This document shows positions 30,798 through 40,640 of a DNA stretch of 42,488 nucleotides, in pieces. This DNA is from a virus, in IMG/VR virus record IMGVR_UViG_3300032323_001008, positions 1 through 42,488 of that record, one strand, 5' to 3'. Below the pieces are notes generated by a model. That model worked only from the letters and a program-made list of their open reading frames with translations, was not told where the DNA came from and made no database searches. A program made the position numbers and the translations under genes. Position 1 is the stretch's first letter. Every line of letters begins with the position of its first letter.

Positions 30798-33437
30798 ATG
30801 GCATTGAGTATCAATTATCCTCCCGTTCCGAAATCCATCACGAATAAAAACGTGTTGGGTAAAGATGTCATAGATAATGACAGTCCGATGTCATTTTTGA
30901 AGTTCATCAAGATCATAAATGTCTCATATGAACCGGACACTCTTCAGAATTATTACAATTCTTACATCATTGAGTGGGATGGAGTTAAGAAAACATCTGA
31001 AACATCCACGGAAGACATCATTGTTGAGAGATACAGGGACTTTTTGAGGGATGTATCGCTCCGTTATACCACATTGGAGGAAAAGAAGTTCCTTTCCAAG
31101 ATAGATTTCAATGATCCCTATGACTTGAAGATCGCTTTGCCCTTCTTTTCAAGGAAACTGATAGAGATCGCCAAGTATTACAATTCCAAGAGGGAAGAAT
31201 CCAAATTTGAGATCACCAAAAAGAAACTGAAGGGTAGTATTGTCGGCGGGGAGAAGTCCATTCTTGATATTATCATCAATTATCTGGATAATCTGGAAGA
31301 TGGGGCGATTTATTTTGACATTGAGGATATCAAGAGTAAAATTGAGGTGGAGATTGAGGAATTGTATGATGAATATTCCCTATATCTAAATCAGACACCC
31401 AATGATAAGATCTATGACAACAAAGATCTTGATTGGGGGTATGATATTTTTTTAAAAGATACCCAAGAGTTAATCAACACCGTATTTTCCGGTTTATCGG
31501 AAGAATTGATCACTCTCAAGGAGATTCCCGACCTCATTGAGAACAAGAAACGTCTCTCCGAGAAGTATCTTTCAACTGATTTTTATTATCTTTCCACAGG
31601 ATCAACAAAGACAGATTTCCTTTCTGGAAGAATTACTGATGCGGGGGAGATCATTCCCAATTTCTTCAATGTGGATTTCCCCACCACGGCATCCACAGAG
31701 AGAATGATATACTCCACTGAGAGGGAAAAAGGATTCTTCAAGCCATCCAAGAATAATGTTATCATCCTTGATGGTATTTCCAATGGATTTTACTTTGATT
31801 TTGAGAATATTGAACCGAATAGTGTCTATTATTTTCCCGATCCATCCAAGGTTGGGGGTGATAATGACTTTGTAGTGATCCTCAATGCGGATTCCTTTCT
31901 CAAGAGAGGACATTCATCGGGTCAAGCCATCAATCAGCCGACATCTTTCCAAAATGATGTCAAATATAATGGATATGTCTCCAAGATTGAGCCTACCAAG
32001 TCCAAGGGGTTTGATAAAATCTTTGAAAGTGGATACATTAAGGATTCCAAGTATGATCTATATGGAAATAAGTATGGATTATTCATTGATAATGACTCGT
32101 TTAAGCAATCCATCACATATGAAGAGCCGAATACAATCAAAAGCCTTCTTTTAAATGGTGGCCAATTCTATGATGACATTTATGGGGAAGGATACTCTTT
32201 TGATTACACCACGTTTGACGACACGACCTATTCTGAAACACTGAGAAGCGGTCTTAGCTCATATACATCTAGCTTTTCGGGTCTTTCATCGGCATACACC
32301 CTATTTTTCCGCTATTTTGAACCATTTGATGAATTGATTCAACCTACAAGTAGTGAGCTTGTGCCAACTGGAAGGATTTTGGAGGGGGGTTTCTTCACGG
32401 AATTTGATAATAGTGCATTCTCCGACACAATTTCATCCGATCTATCGACATTTCCCGGTGCGGGAACATTCTATTACAACACACTCGTTGAAGCGGGTAT
32501 TCACACGGCATCTCCGCCGCAAAGGGCATTGATTGATCCATCTTTTCCAACCCTTACTGCCAATTTAACTCAAACAGTTACTCCCGGTGTGTATCTTTTC
32601 GTGAAGTTAATTGATGGAGGAGGATTTATTAATGATGTCGATTTCCGTCTTTCTTTCACTTATCCGGCATATACATACATCAACACAACTCAATCCACCA
32701 GTCAATATGTTACAAGTGCATATGATGTTGATAATCTCTATGATAGGAATCTTCTCTCTGGTCAAATCTTTGTGAAGAATGTAAAAACGAAGGAGATCCT
32801 TGCAATAACATCCATTATGGATTATTTGTCAAGTTCTCTGGGATCATCTTTCTATCAACTGTCATCTACCAAAGCATTTGAGATTTATAATAATGTGATG
32901 TTTGTTGAAACCCAAGATTATCTCAACATATTCAACATTGAGTATGATGATTCGGAATTTGTCCCTTCTAATGATAAGAGCTATGTTATTCCCCTTTCAG
33001 GAACATTTGAAAAAGTGTCCAATCGTTTCAAGATTGGAACTGATGTGATGTATTGTGTCACGGAAAAGCTTTCGGGGGGTATCATTCCAAACCTTTATAG
33101 ATTTGATCCAGTTACAAATATCAATGAGAAGGTATTTTCTAAGACAAATGCTGAATACATTGAATCAGATTATAATATTGATGCGATCAACACCCACATT
33201 GATAGCCCCATCCTCGCATACAGCAGTAGGAACAATGTTCTCAAGGTTTCTTTCTTAGCCAAGGATCAGAATGAATATTTCTCAATTCATGAATACGATT
33301 TTGATTATCAACCGACACCAACATTGATCACCCACAAGGTATTGAGCTTTGATAATTCCTATACAAACACCCTAAGCACTTTAAATATCTCTGTGGATAC
33401 CGGGGCAATTGAAACGGGGGGATACATCATATTGTGA
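30798..33437 (+). CDS. large baseplate/tail structural protein
   Basis: The 879-aa product is the largest here. Residues 1-200 are helical and charged, with a PVPKSITNKNVLGKDVIDND opening and a YRDFLRDVSLRYTTLEEKKFLS stretch near 79-100; I have the impression that this opening recurs in structural proteins of related uncultured phages. After residue 280 it is beta-rich and Tyr/Ser/Asp-rich, like fibre-shaft or wedge proteins. It is third in the baseplate operon, so it may hold the position of T4 gp7, which is 1032 aa. No enzyme domain is seen. It overlaps the next gene by 4 nt (GTGA). Confidence 0.7.
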   Translation: MALSINYPPVPKSITNKNVLGKDVIDNDSPMSFLKFIKIINVSYEPDTLQNYYNSYIIEWDGVKKTSETSTEDIIVERYRDFLRDVSLRYTTLEEKKFLSKIDFNDPYDLKIALPFFSRKLIEIAKYYNSKREESKFEITKKKLKGSIVGGEKSILDIIINYLDNLEDGAIYFDIEDIKSKIEVEIEELYDEYSLYLNQTPNDKIYDNKDLDWGYDIFLKDTQELINTVFSGLSEELITLKEIPDLIENKKRLSEKYLSTDFYYLSTGSTKTDFLSGRITDAGEIIPNFFNVDFPTTASTERMIYSTEREKGFFKPSKNNVIILDGISNGFYFDFENIEPNSVYYFPDPSKVGGDNDFVVILNADSFLKRGHSSGQAINQPTSFQNDVKYNGYVSKIEPTKSKGFDKIFESGYIKDSKYDLYGNKYGLFIDNDSFKQSITYEEPNTIKSLLLNGGQFYDDIYGEGYSFDYTTFDDTTYSETLRSGLSSYTSSFSGLSSAYTLFFRYFEPFDELIQPTSSELVPTGRILEGGFFTEFDNSAFSDTISSDLSTFPGAGTFYYNTLVEAGIHTASPPQRALIDPSFPTLTANLTQTVTPGVYLFVKLIDGGGFINDVDFRLSFTYPAYTYINTTQSTSQYVTSAYDVDNLYDRNLLSGQIFVKNVKTKEILAITSIMDYLSSSLGSSFYQLSSTKAFEIYNNVMFVETQDYLNIFNIEYDDSEFVPSNDKSYVIPLSGTFEKVSNRFKIGTDVMYCVTEKLSGGIIPNLYRFDPVTNINEKVFSKTNAEYIESDYNIDAINTHIDSPILAYSSRNNVLKVSFLAKDQNEYFSIHEYDFDYQPTPTLITHKVLSFDNSYTNTLSTLNISVDTGAIETGGYIIL

Positions 33438-33940
33438 ATACACTAACTATATACCTATCATCTTCCCAACTTACAGGGACTAATATCCGTTCTGAAATTG
33501 AATTGGAGGATAAAACAACACTCACCGTCAATTTATCTGGATTGTCGGAGGAATATTTCCCTGCATATCTCCAAATTGATTGGGGAGATGGAGTATCGGA
33601 GACATTTGATGCGAATTTATATAAGAAATACAGGGAAGATTCCATATTTGGAGAAGTGATGTATGGCAAATTCTCCCAAATCGTCCAGAATACCTATGAT
33701 CATGTGTATTTTCCATCAGAAACCACACTTTTCACTCAATTAAGCGCACAATTTTTACTGAAATATTCCAATGGTGACTATGTTTGGTTCATTCAACCCA
33801 TCAAAGTTCGGAGTTATGACTTCTATGAGAGTCTTGGGGGTGTCAGTATCGTGAATACTGTCATTCTGGATGATGGAAACAACTCATCAGAGCATCAATT
33901 GTTATCTAAGACGGGACAACTGGTTGAACTTACCGTCTAA
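33434..33940 (+). CDS. small tail protein with PKD-like fold
   Basis: The 168-aa product starts with a beta-strand-rich segment and has LQIDWGDGVSE near residues 46-56 and a YDHVYF segment near 90-95. This WGDG...YxHxY order is that of a PKD-like Ig domain, so the protein may be a one-domain companion of the 28689 PKD protein. The start is a GTG sharing GTGA with the previous stop. Its end carries the TAAATA box of the next gene. Confidence 0.65.
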   Translation: MNTLTIYLSSSQLTGTNIRSEIELEDKTTLTVNLSGLSEEYFPAYLQIDWGDGVSETFDANLYKKYREDSIFGEVMYGKFSQIVQNTYDHVYFPSETTLFTQLSAQFLLKYSNGDYVWFIQPIKVRSYDFYESLGGVSIVNTVILDDGNNSSEHQLLSKTGQLVELTV

Positions 33941-33943
33941 ATA
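33937..33943 (+). promoter_or_regulatory. late-type box for the 33949 gene
   Basis: CTAAATA, with TAA being the upstream stop, ends 5 nt before a GTG start at 33949. No -35 at 16 nt. Confidence 0.5.
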
Positions 33944-33948
33944 ATTGG

Positions 33949-36183
33949 GTGGCATTGGAAAACATAGACATATCAACCGTAACCTCCCCTAAGTATGAAT
34001 TTACCTTGGGATTGGAGTTGAATCAATTCAAGAGAAGCTATGTGGACGGCTATTCTCTCAACATATTTGAGGGATTTAATGGTGTTGTTGATACTTCCAC
34101 CAAAAATTTCACCAATTTCTATCTTTCCAGCAATCAGAAATTCAACAATTTCATCAATTCAACCCCCACTAGGATTGAAAGCGGTAAAATTCTCACAACT
34201 CTGAAATTGGGGGATCAATATCTCACATTTGAGAACATTGATCCCACTCCATACAAGTATTTGAAGACATATGAGGAGTCTCTGAATTATGGAATCGCAT
34301 CATTTGACAGCAAAGGTGATCAATTTAATGTAGAGTTTTTTGACAATAACAGATGTCACATTTTTTATGAAAAAAATGAAATAAAATACTATCTAGTGGG
34401 GGATATTGATAATAATGTGTCATTTGTAAAATTTTCTTTATTGGATTTCTCAGAGGATTCCATACAACCACAAGATTTCACATACATCTACTCCGATAAG
34501 CAACGATTTATCATCTTTCTTAAAGATACTGCAAGCGGAACATTTTATCTTAAACGGAATGGGAATGAATTGGCTCTGGTGGAGGTTGATGATAAAATAG
34601 CACTTCTATTCAATGCGTTTGAAATTGAAAAAGGCATTAACATGCTACTTGATAAGGATTTCAATACATCATTCATCACATACGATGAAGTGAACAACAT
34701 CAATGATGATAAAAGTGTGCGTGGATTGAAGAATAACATTCTCTTCCATAAGAAATATCATAAGGATGGTCATTATCTGGACGCAATCGTTCTCAAGAAT
34801 CAATTATCACAAAATGATGTGTTCACTACCAACAATTTACTATCTGATGTTGAGATCCCCGTCACTGATAATAGATTCTATTCATCCATCAGTGAGACGA
34901 TCAAACAGGAGAAAACGGAAGATTTGATCCTGAATTACACATTCAACAATAAGGATTATCTGATAAAATCGGGTAAAAATGATTTCACATCACCGGATAA
35001 TATGTATCCATTCACATCAATCTCTATCCATGACACCAAATTCAAGGAATCGGGTGCATTTGCTGCATATTCTCCCGAATTTGCAGATAAGGTATATGAA
35101 TTATCTGAATATAAATCCAAACGAGACAACAATCAGACACTATTATGCACTTGGTTGTCGGGTAATGAAGTGGAATCGGTGTGGGTTGATAGGTATTATT
35201 ATCCCGATTTGACTACAAAGGAAGCGTCTCTAACAGGACAAGCGATTTTTCAATCAACGTATGATCAATATATTGAGAATCTTATCAAGAATAATTCAAC
35301 ATTGAAGGAAGATGTATCCATCAAGAAATTTTTCGATAAGAAGAGTGATATGATGTTTTCTCCAAGTGGAAAATATACATATCATCGAATTTCCGCAGGA
35401 GAACCTTACCCCACTTTCAAATATTGTGAAGAATTTAGAGGAAAATACGCTAATAATTATCACACGAAGATTAATGACAGTGGAATGTTCAATTTTTCTT
35501 TCTATTTTGTGGGGGATTCATCCAGTTGGGAGGTTTTCAGCAAACGAAACAGTATAGATAGTGGAATTACCATAGTGAAAAATGGGAATAGTGTATCCAT
35601 AACATTCAAGATTTATAATTCAAGTTCTGGATCATTTATCACTATTAATAAAATTCAAAATATTTCTCCAAATCAAGAAAATTTCATTGGAATGTCCGTG
35701 GATTCTGTGAATGGGGTGGGATATTTCATATTGAATAATAATGTTTATGATTTTGAATTGCCCCTCGCTCAATTTTATAAGAAAAGATTGCTTTATGGTG
35801 ATTTATTTTTCTCTTTTAAATCAGATACACAAAACATATTGAATTTAAACACGGACATTGTAAATAATGTCATCATATCCGATAATTTTATACCATCGAC
35901 GACGATGAAGCTTAAACCTATTACAGATGGTAAGGTGAAAATTGACGATATTTACATCACTTTGCCATGTGGTTCTAGAAATGGGGAGGATAATATAGAT
36001 CAACTTGCAATTACAAATTCAAACGCCTTCAAATCTAGTAATATTAACTTACATATCAAAAACATGGATATTAATAATAATGAAATACTCACAAATCTTG
36101 ATAAAGAGCTTGAAAATAGATTTACAGATTTCTATCCAATGAATACTAAAGTCATTAATATTAAGAGGAGGTCATACAAGTGA
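33949..36183 (+). CDS. LamG/ConA-like tail structural protein
   Basis: The 744-aa product is beta-rich. Residues about 508-620 read as a LamG/concanavalin A-like sandwich: FNFSFYFVGDSS, a WEVFSKRN strand, VSITFKIYN, NFIGMSVDSVNGVGYFILNN and YGDLFFSF. Such domains on phage tails usually bind glycans. The start is a GTG set by the TAAATA box 5 nt upstream; no Shine-Dalgarno is visible. The rest of the protein is Asn-, Asp- and Phe-rich and without recognised domains. It overlaps the next gene by 4 nt. Confidence 0.7.
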   Translation: MALENIDISTVTSPKYEFTLGLELNQFKRSYVDGYSLNIFEGFNGVVDTSTKNFTNFYLSSNQKFNNFINSTPTRIESGKILTTLKLGDQYLTFENIDPTPYKYLKTYEESLNYGIASFDSKGDQFNVEFFDNNRCHIFYEKNEIKYYLVGDIDNNVSFVKFSLLDFSEDSIQPQDFTYIYSDKQRFIIFLKDTASGTFYLKRNGNELALVEVDDKIALLFNAFEIEKGINMLLDKDFNTSFITYDEVNNINDDKSVRGLKNNILFHKKYHKDGHYLDAIVLKNQLSQNDVFTTNNLLSDVEIPVTDNRFYSSISETIKQEKTEDLILNYTFNNKDYLIKSGKNDFTSPDNMYPFTSISIHDTKFKESGAFAAYSPEFADKVYELSEYKSKRDNNQTLLCTWLSGNEVESVWVDRYYYPDLTTKEASLTGQAIFQSTYDQYIENLIKNNSTLKEDVSIKKFFDKKSDMMFSPSGKYTYHRISAGEPYPTFKYCEEFRGKYANNYHTKINDSGMFNFSFYFVGDSSSWEVFSKRNSIDSGITIVKNGNSVSITFKIYNSSSGSFITINKIQNISPNQENFIGMSVDSVNGVGYFILNNNVYDFELPLAQFYKKRLLYGDLFFSFKSDTQNILNLNTDIVNNVIISDNFIPSTTMKLKPITDGKVKIDDIYITLPCGSRNGEDNIDQLAITNSNAFKSSNINLHIKNMDINNNEILTNLDKELENRFTDFYPMNTKVINIKRRSYK

Positions 36184-37946
36184 GCTATTTTAAATATGAT
36201 GATGGTAATGCATTCCTATTGAATGGTGTTCCATATACAGGCTTCTTCAACGTGGATTCCAATGGCGTGGTTTACACGGGGAAAAATAAGACGACCAATT
36301 CAGAATTGTTGTCATCTTCAGGGACATACATCAGCGATTTCTATGTAAATCGTTTGGAATTTGATAATACATTCACAGATATTGATACTGTGTCATACAA
36401 ATACCCAAGCAAGCTTGACACTTTGGATAAAAATGGAATGACAGAAATATTCAATCATCTGAATTTGAATAATTTACTGGTTTTCAAATCCCTCACTATT
36501 AGAAATAAACAGATTATCAATTTCCAAAATTCTAATTCTCATTTTTATGGTCTTTCATCAAATACGAATGATGCTTATGGGAAGGATACTCCATATGGTA
36601 AGAACGTGAGAACTCATATTGATCCGTTTTCATATGAACCGGAATGGGCATATATTGATAGCATCAAAGTTGGATCAATTTTGGTGGATGTTAATAACAA
36701 TTTCAAATATCTCGCCTCAACGGGGACTGACATCATCACATTATCTGGAAGTTTCACCAAAAAGACTCCCTTAGCATTGGTGAAATATGAACAAATACCA
36801 CAACCAGATTTGGTGTATCAAATTTCTCACGATGAAGAAGACAATAAAATTTTCATCGTGAGAAAAGATGAGATATTTGTATATGAAGCATCAAATTACA
36901 TCAATTGTGGGGAATTGTTATTAATTGATAAAATTCCTCTGATACCAACAGATGTTGACACATACAAATGGTCATCTCATATCAAATGGAAGGATGCTAA
37001 AACGAAATGGTCGCAGAGGTATGTATTCTTCAATAAGAATAACCCCGAATTCATAAAATTTGGAAAAAATATCAGAACTGGAATGGATGGAAGTAATTTG
37101 AGGATTTATAATAAATTTACAAATGACTTTTTGGGGGAATATGAGATTTTAGGAACCCCTATATCAATCTCAATTCGCAACGTAGATGATATGATTGCTA
37201 TTCTGACGAAGAGTGAAGAAAATTATGTGATCCATTATGTGAATCCTATTGATGACTCCATGACATCTCAAGTTATTCAGGAATTTTCTTATTCTGAGAA
37301 CGCCGCCATCAAATTTTCCAATTTTGATTCAAATATCATATACACTTCAAATTTAAAACAGGTTCAAATGAGAAATATCACGAATAGTGCCTATCCGTTT
37401 GCATTTTTGTCTGAGGATAACCTATTATATCCAGAAAATTTAAAGTGGGGAGAGGCTTATGCCAGATTTGGATCAATTAAAAGGAAATGGAATACTAAAT
37501 TGTTAAAATCTAATAATTTCAATAATATTATAGTTGATAATCAAAATGTTGGTTCGGAATTCCATCTTTTTTTACATAATATTGGCAGAATTTACGCATT
37601 GAAGCAATCAATCCAAGACATCAACCGGAGAAATTTGCCATTATCTCTTAAAAAGTCATATAATGGAATTTCCACATCAGAGACATCATTTGGAGTATAT
37701 TTGAATGCCAATTTGAGAAAAATTGTTGAAGATGTGATAACACTTCAACAAAAAGCATCAAAAACATATACATATTCTTCGGATGATGTAATGGATACAA
37801 CGATAAAAATGCTCCAAGTGGATATTGAGAATTTCTATTTTCAAGGAAATGAAACGTTCAATGCATTGGCCATTCAAAGAATCGTTAAGAATATCATAGA
37901 TTTGCAGAAAACATTGATTTCCAAATCCACAACTCTAAATAATTGA
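36180..37946 (+). CDS. tail/baseplate structural protein, unknown type
   Basis: The 588-aa product is beta-rich for about 450 residues, with an opening that resembles repeated strand-turn-strand units (FLLNGVPYTGFFNVDSNGVV), and a helical, coiled-coil-like C-terminal 100 residues. A beta-propeller-like middle is possible but not demonstrated. The start is GTG with a strong GAGGAGG Shine-Dalgarno at 36165-36171, 8 nt upstream, which is one of the few strong ribosome-binding sites here. It is a downstream gene in its transcript, in line with leaderless starts being reserved for first genes. Confidence 0.65.
   Translation: MSYFKYDDGNAFLLNGVPYTGFFNVDSNGVVYTGKNKTTNSELLSSSGTYISDFYVNRLEFDNTFTDIDTVSYKYPSKLDTLDKNGMTEIFNHLNLNNLLVFKSLTIRNKQIINFQNSNSHFYGLSSNTNDAYGKDTPYGKNVRTHIDPFSYEPEWAYIDSIKVGSILVDVNNNFKYLASTGTDIITLSGSFTKKTPLALVKYEQIPQPDLVYQISHDEEDNKIFIVRKDEIFVYEASNYINCGELLLIDKIPLIPTDVDTYKWSSHIKWKDAKTKWSQRYVFFNKNNPEFIKFGKNIRTGMDGSNLRIYNKFTNDFLGEYEILGTPISISIRNVDDMIAILTKSEENYVIHYVNPIDDSMTSQVIQEFSYSENAAIKFSNFDSNIIYTSNLKQVQMRNITNSAYPFAFLSEDNLLYPENLKWGEAYARFGSIKRKWNTKLLKSNNFNNIIVDNQNVGSEFHLFLHNIGRIYALKQSIQDINRRNLPLSLKKSYNGISTSETSFGVYLNANLRKIVEDVITLQQKASKTYTYSSDDVMDTTIKMLQVDIENFYFQGNETFNALAIQRIVKNIIDLQKTLISKSTTLNN
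37914..37941 (+). promoter_or_regulatory. promoter for the gp10-like gene
   Basis: TCTAAATA ends at 37941, 6 nt before the ATG at 37948. A TTGATT lies exactly 16 nt upstream of TAAATA (37914-37919). It may be a late box with a chance -35 or a dual site. Confidence 0.5.
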
Positions 37947-37947
37947 T

Positions 37948-38610
37948 ATGTTACCAAATCTAGAAGATCAATTTATTGACGAAACGTTTGGAGGGGTGTT
38001 ACACACCGCCAGCCAAGCTGTTTCTAATTCAGATATCAAGAGAGTATATGATGGATATGGTAATGAAACCCCCATTAGCGTTTCCAAAGATGCATTCAAA
38101 TTGGGGTCTGTGTCGTATCCTCTTTCTGCCGCTACTGATGGATCGGCTCTGATTTATGAAAATGGTGTCGCTACCTTTAAAAGTCTTTTGAATAGTGTTT
38201 ATCCGATTGGATCGCTATACCTCAGTGTGGAAGCATCCAACCCAACATCCATTTTTGGGGGAGTTTGGAATCAGGTTGGGCAGGGTAGATTTTTGGTTGG
38301 TGTTGGAACGGGAATAGATGCTAATTCCACTGGTAAAACTTTCACAAGTGGTGATAATGCGGGAGAATATTCACATACTCAAACAGTATCAGAACTCGCT
38401 ACTCACAATCATGATATTTTTATCACTAGATCATCTCAGAGCGACGATAATTCATCCCCATCTACTGGAGATATTGGCACTAGCTCTAGGGCGGTCAATG
38501 TGGCTAATGTCCTTGCTGGGGGATTGATTACTCTGGATAAAGGAAGCAACCAACCCTTTAACGTGACCCCTCCATCTTTCGGTGTTTATATGTGGCAAAG
38601 AATAAGTTAA
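37948..38610 (+). CDS. gp10-like tail collar/baseplate protein
   Basis: The 220-aa product has an N-terminal attachment part and, from about residue 82, a C-terminal domain of the gp10/tail-collar type: VYPIGSLYLSVEASNP, FGGVWNQVGQGRFLVGVG, a GEYSHTQTVSELATHNH metal- or trimer-associated region, and PPSFGVYMWQRI at the very end. T4 gp10 is much longer (602 aa), so this is a short version or a fibre tip. Tail-collar domains of this sort form trimers and often sit at fibre ends. A promoter lies directly before the gene. Confidence 0.82.
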   Translation: MLPNLEDQFIDETFGGVLHTASQAVSNSDIKRVYDGYGNETPISVSKDAFKLGSVSYPLSAATDGSALIYENGVATFKSLLNSVYPIGSLYLSVEASNPTSIFGGVWNQVGQGRFLVGVGTGIDANSTGKTFTSGDNAGEYSHTQTVSELATHNHDIFITRSSQSDDNSSPSTGDIGTSSRAVNVANVLAGGLITLDKGSNQPFNVTPPSFGVYMWQRIS

Positions 38611-38613
38611 TAG

Positions 38614-39645
38614 ATGCAAATTGAAATAGCAAAAATCAAGATTCGTAGAGGAACAGACGCGCAGAGAAAATCTACGATTCTGGATCAGGGGGAAATTGCG
38701 TTCACTCTAGACACGAAACGTTTATATGTGGGTAATGGGGTTCTCAGTGGTGGAACCCCAGCGAGTAATAAAATTTTTACACCCCTCACAAACGTATATT
38801 CATTAACGGCGACCCCATCGGAAGTTGGAGATTTTGGAAGAGCTAATAATGCTTTTTATCAATTGACCGCATCTGATTATACAAATTTGAATTCATGGGT
38901 CAATGTAAATCCGAATATTGATAGTCGTCAGCTTGAATATTCAACAAATAATACAATATCTATCAAGTTATCGTCTCTTTCAGCATTCAATATTGATCCG
39001 GTTACGGTTGATAATGGCTTGAAAATTCAAGGTGGTATTTTACAAACAAATTTCAATACAAAAAGTTTGGAAATATCTTCAAATCAAATTTCATTAAAAG
39101 TTGCGGGTATTGATGAAAGAGAAATTGCATCTTCCACATTTACCAATGGTTTGACTGGCGGATCGGGGAATAAAGTTGGTATAAGATTTGATCCTCGCTC
39201 ATTTTACTTGAGTGCTGGTGTATTTTCTCTATCTTCAACTGGATCTGTCAGAGGAGTTGATAATAATTCTTTAAAAGAGGTTGGTGGAATTGCCAGCATG
39301 AATAATATTTTCACTCCGATTACGAGAGAACTTTCCAGACCATCAACGGATCAATTCGGAAGAGTAACATTTCAAGAATCATCCATATTTGATACCCTCA
39401 CAGGGAACTCCACCTCAAATGGTAGTAATTCACTCTCAGCTATCTTCAATGGAACGCCGACACATACTCTCAGCGGGGGTATTCCGGGGCTGCAAATAAC
39501 AAAATTTGAAGCTATTTCGTCCAATGGGGTATCAACAACCACCTTGACTCTCTCTTCCGCTGGATTTCTCACCTTTGAGGGAGGATATCCCACACGTTCC
39601 GGCAAGCTTGTCGGCAGATTCGCAATCCCAATTTTCGCATACTGA
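38614..39645 (+). CDS. tropism-determinant-type tail fibre protein (copy 1)
   Basis: The 343-aa product starts with the MtdN-like signature IKIRRGTDAQR...LDQGEIAFTLDTKRLYVGNG (residues about 7-42). In other phages this domain attaches receptor-binding proteins to the tail. The rest is Ser/Asn/Thr-rich beta repeats with a compact C-terminal end. It is a paralogue of the next gene. No C-type lectin variable region or reverse transcriptase gene is present, so a diversity-generating element is not supported. Confidence 0.75.
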   Translation: MQIEIAKIKIRRGTDAQRKSTILDQGEIAFTLDTKRLYVGNGVLSGGTPASNKIFTPLTNVYSLTATPSEVGDFGRANNAFYQLTASDYTNLNSWVNVNPNIDSRQLEYSTNNTISIKLSSLSAFNIDPVTVDNGLKIQGGILQTNFNTKSLEISSNQISLKVAGIDEREIASSTFTNGLTGGSGNKVGIRFDPRSFYLSAGVFSLSSTGSVRGVDNNSLKEVGGIASMNNIFTPITRELSRPSTDQFGRVTFQESSIFDTLTGNSTSNGSNSLSAIFNGTPTHTLSGGIPGLQITKFEAISSNGVSTTTLTLSSAGFLTFEGGYPTRSGKLVGRFAIPIFAY

Positions 39646-39647
39646 TT

Positions 39648-40640
39648 ATGAATTCCATTGAACTTTTCCAAAATACATTATTACAGTTGATCGTTCGTCA
39701 AGGAACGGATTCAACGAGGCAGAATGTTGTCTTGAAATCTGGTGAGCTTGGATATACAACGGATACTAAAAAATTGTATGTTGGGGATGGTACAACCCTT
39801 GGTGGAACACTTATAGGTAAGACTTATGCCGGATCGGCAACAAATATAACGACTCTATCTCCAGCTTCCAATGGTGATTTAGCATATAACACCGATAATA
39901 ATAAATTATATCGTCTTTCCTCCAATGATGGTAGCAATATTGCGGATTGGGAATTGATCGGAGGTGTTTATTCACCCCTTAATACGACATTAACATTTTC
40001 ATCGGATAATAAAGTATCGGTTGGAACAATTTCAGGTGCTAATATTTCCGTAAATGCCTTATCCAACCCAATCCACTTGAATGGTAGTAATCAGATTGCC
40101 CTTTCAGCTAGAACAACTCTTGATGAGATTGTCCCTAGAACGGGAGATAGCGTGAAATTGCCCAATAAAATTCAGATAGGATCGAATACGTTCAATTTTT
40201 CCAATGAAAGTTATGCAAATGGGGATGTTTTTTATATTGGAGGGGGGCAAGTTAAAACTGGTAGTGTGGCATCTATAAACGATTCCGTAAGTTACACCAT
40301 TAATCAAGAATTATCAGGAACCAATGCCAAAATTGCTCGCGATAATACCAGAACTATTGGAAGAGTGATCGGTAGGAATAATATTCCGGGTGTGACTTAT
40401 GTGGTATCTCTGTCAGATATTGGAAAAACTCTCCGCTGTCACTCTACCACAACCACTGTCACAGGATTCAGCGCACTACCTTCTGCTGGTGGAGTCATTG
40501 GAATTCTTACTGGAGTGAATCCTGTGAGTGTTTTTGATGTGAACACCGTTACTATACAACCCGCCAATTCCTTTGGTCAATATGAATATAATAATGTTGT
40601 GTGGGAATTGGTATTTGATCTACCACTTACCACTTCCTAA
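39648..40640 (+). CDS. tropism-determinant-type tail fibre protein (copy 2)
   Basis: The 330-aa product repeats the MtdN-type signature of the previous gene (IVRQGTDSTR...KSGELGYTTDTKKLYVGDG, about residues 15-47), followed by a second shorter copy (GDLAYNTDNNKLYRLSS, about 77-93). A beta-rich C-terminal half ends in a QYEYNNVVWELVF segment typical of phage fibre ends. The two genes probably arose by duplication and may make hetero-fibres or give two receptor specificities. It shares one base with the next gene. Confidence 0.75.
   Translation: MNSIELFQNTLLQLIVRQGTDSTRQNVVLKSGELGYTTDTKKLYVGDGTTLGGTLIGKTYAGSATNITTLSPASNGDLAYNTDNNKLYRLSSNDGSNIADWELIGGVYSPLNTTLTFSSDNKVSVGTISGANISVNALSNPIHLNGSNQIALSARTTLDEIVPRTGDSVKLPNKIQIGSNTFNFSNESYANGDVFYIGGGQVKTGSVASINDSVSYTINQELSGTNAKIARDNTRTIGRVIGRNNIPGVTYVVSLSDIGKTLRCHSTTTTVTGFSALPSAGGVIGILTGVNPVSVFDVNTVTIQPANSFGQYEYNNVVWELVFDLPLTTS

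Noticed and set aside
38614-40640. Diversity-generating retroelement, because of the Mtd-type domains
   Set aside because: No reverse transcriptase, template repeat or adenine-biased variable repeat is visible; only the N-terminal attachment domain is shared.
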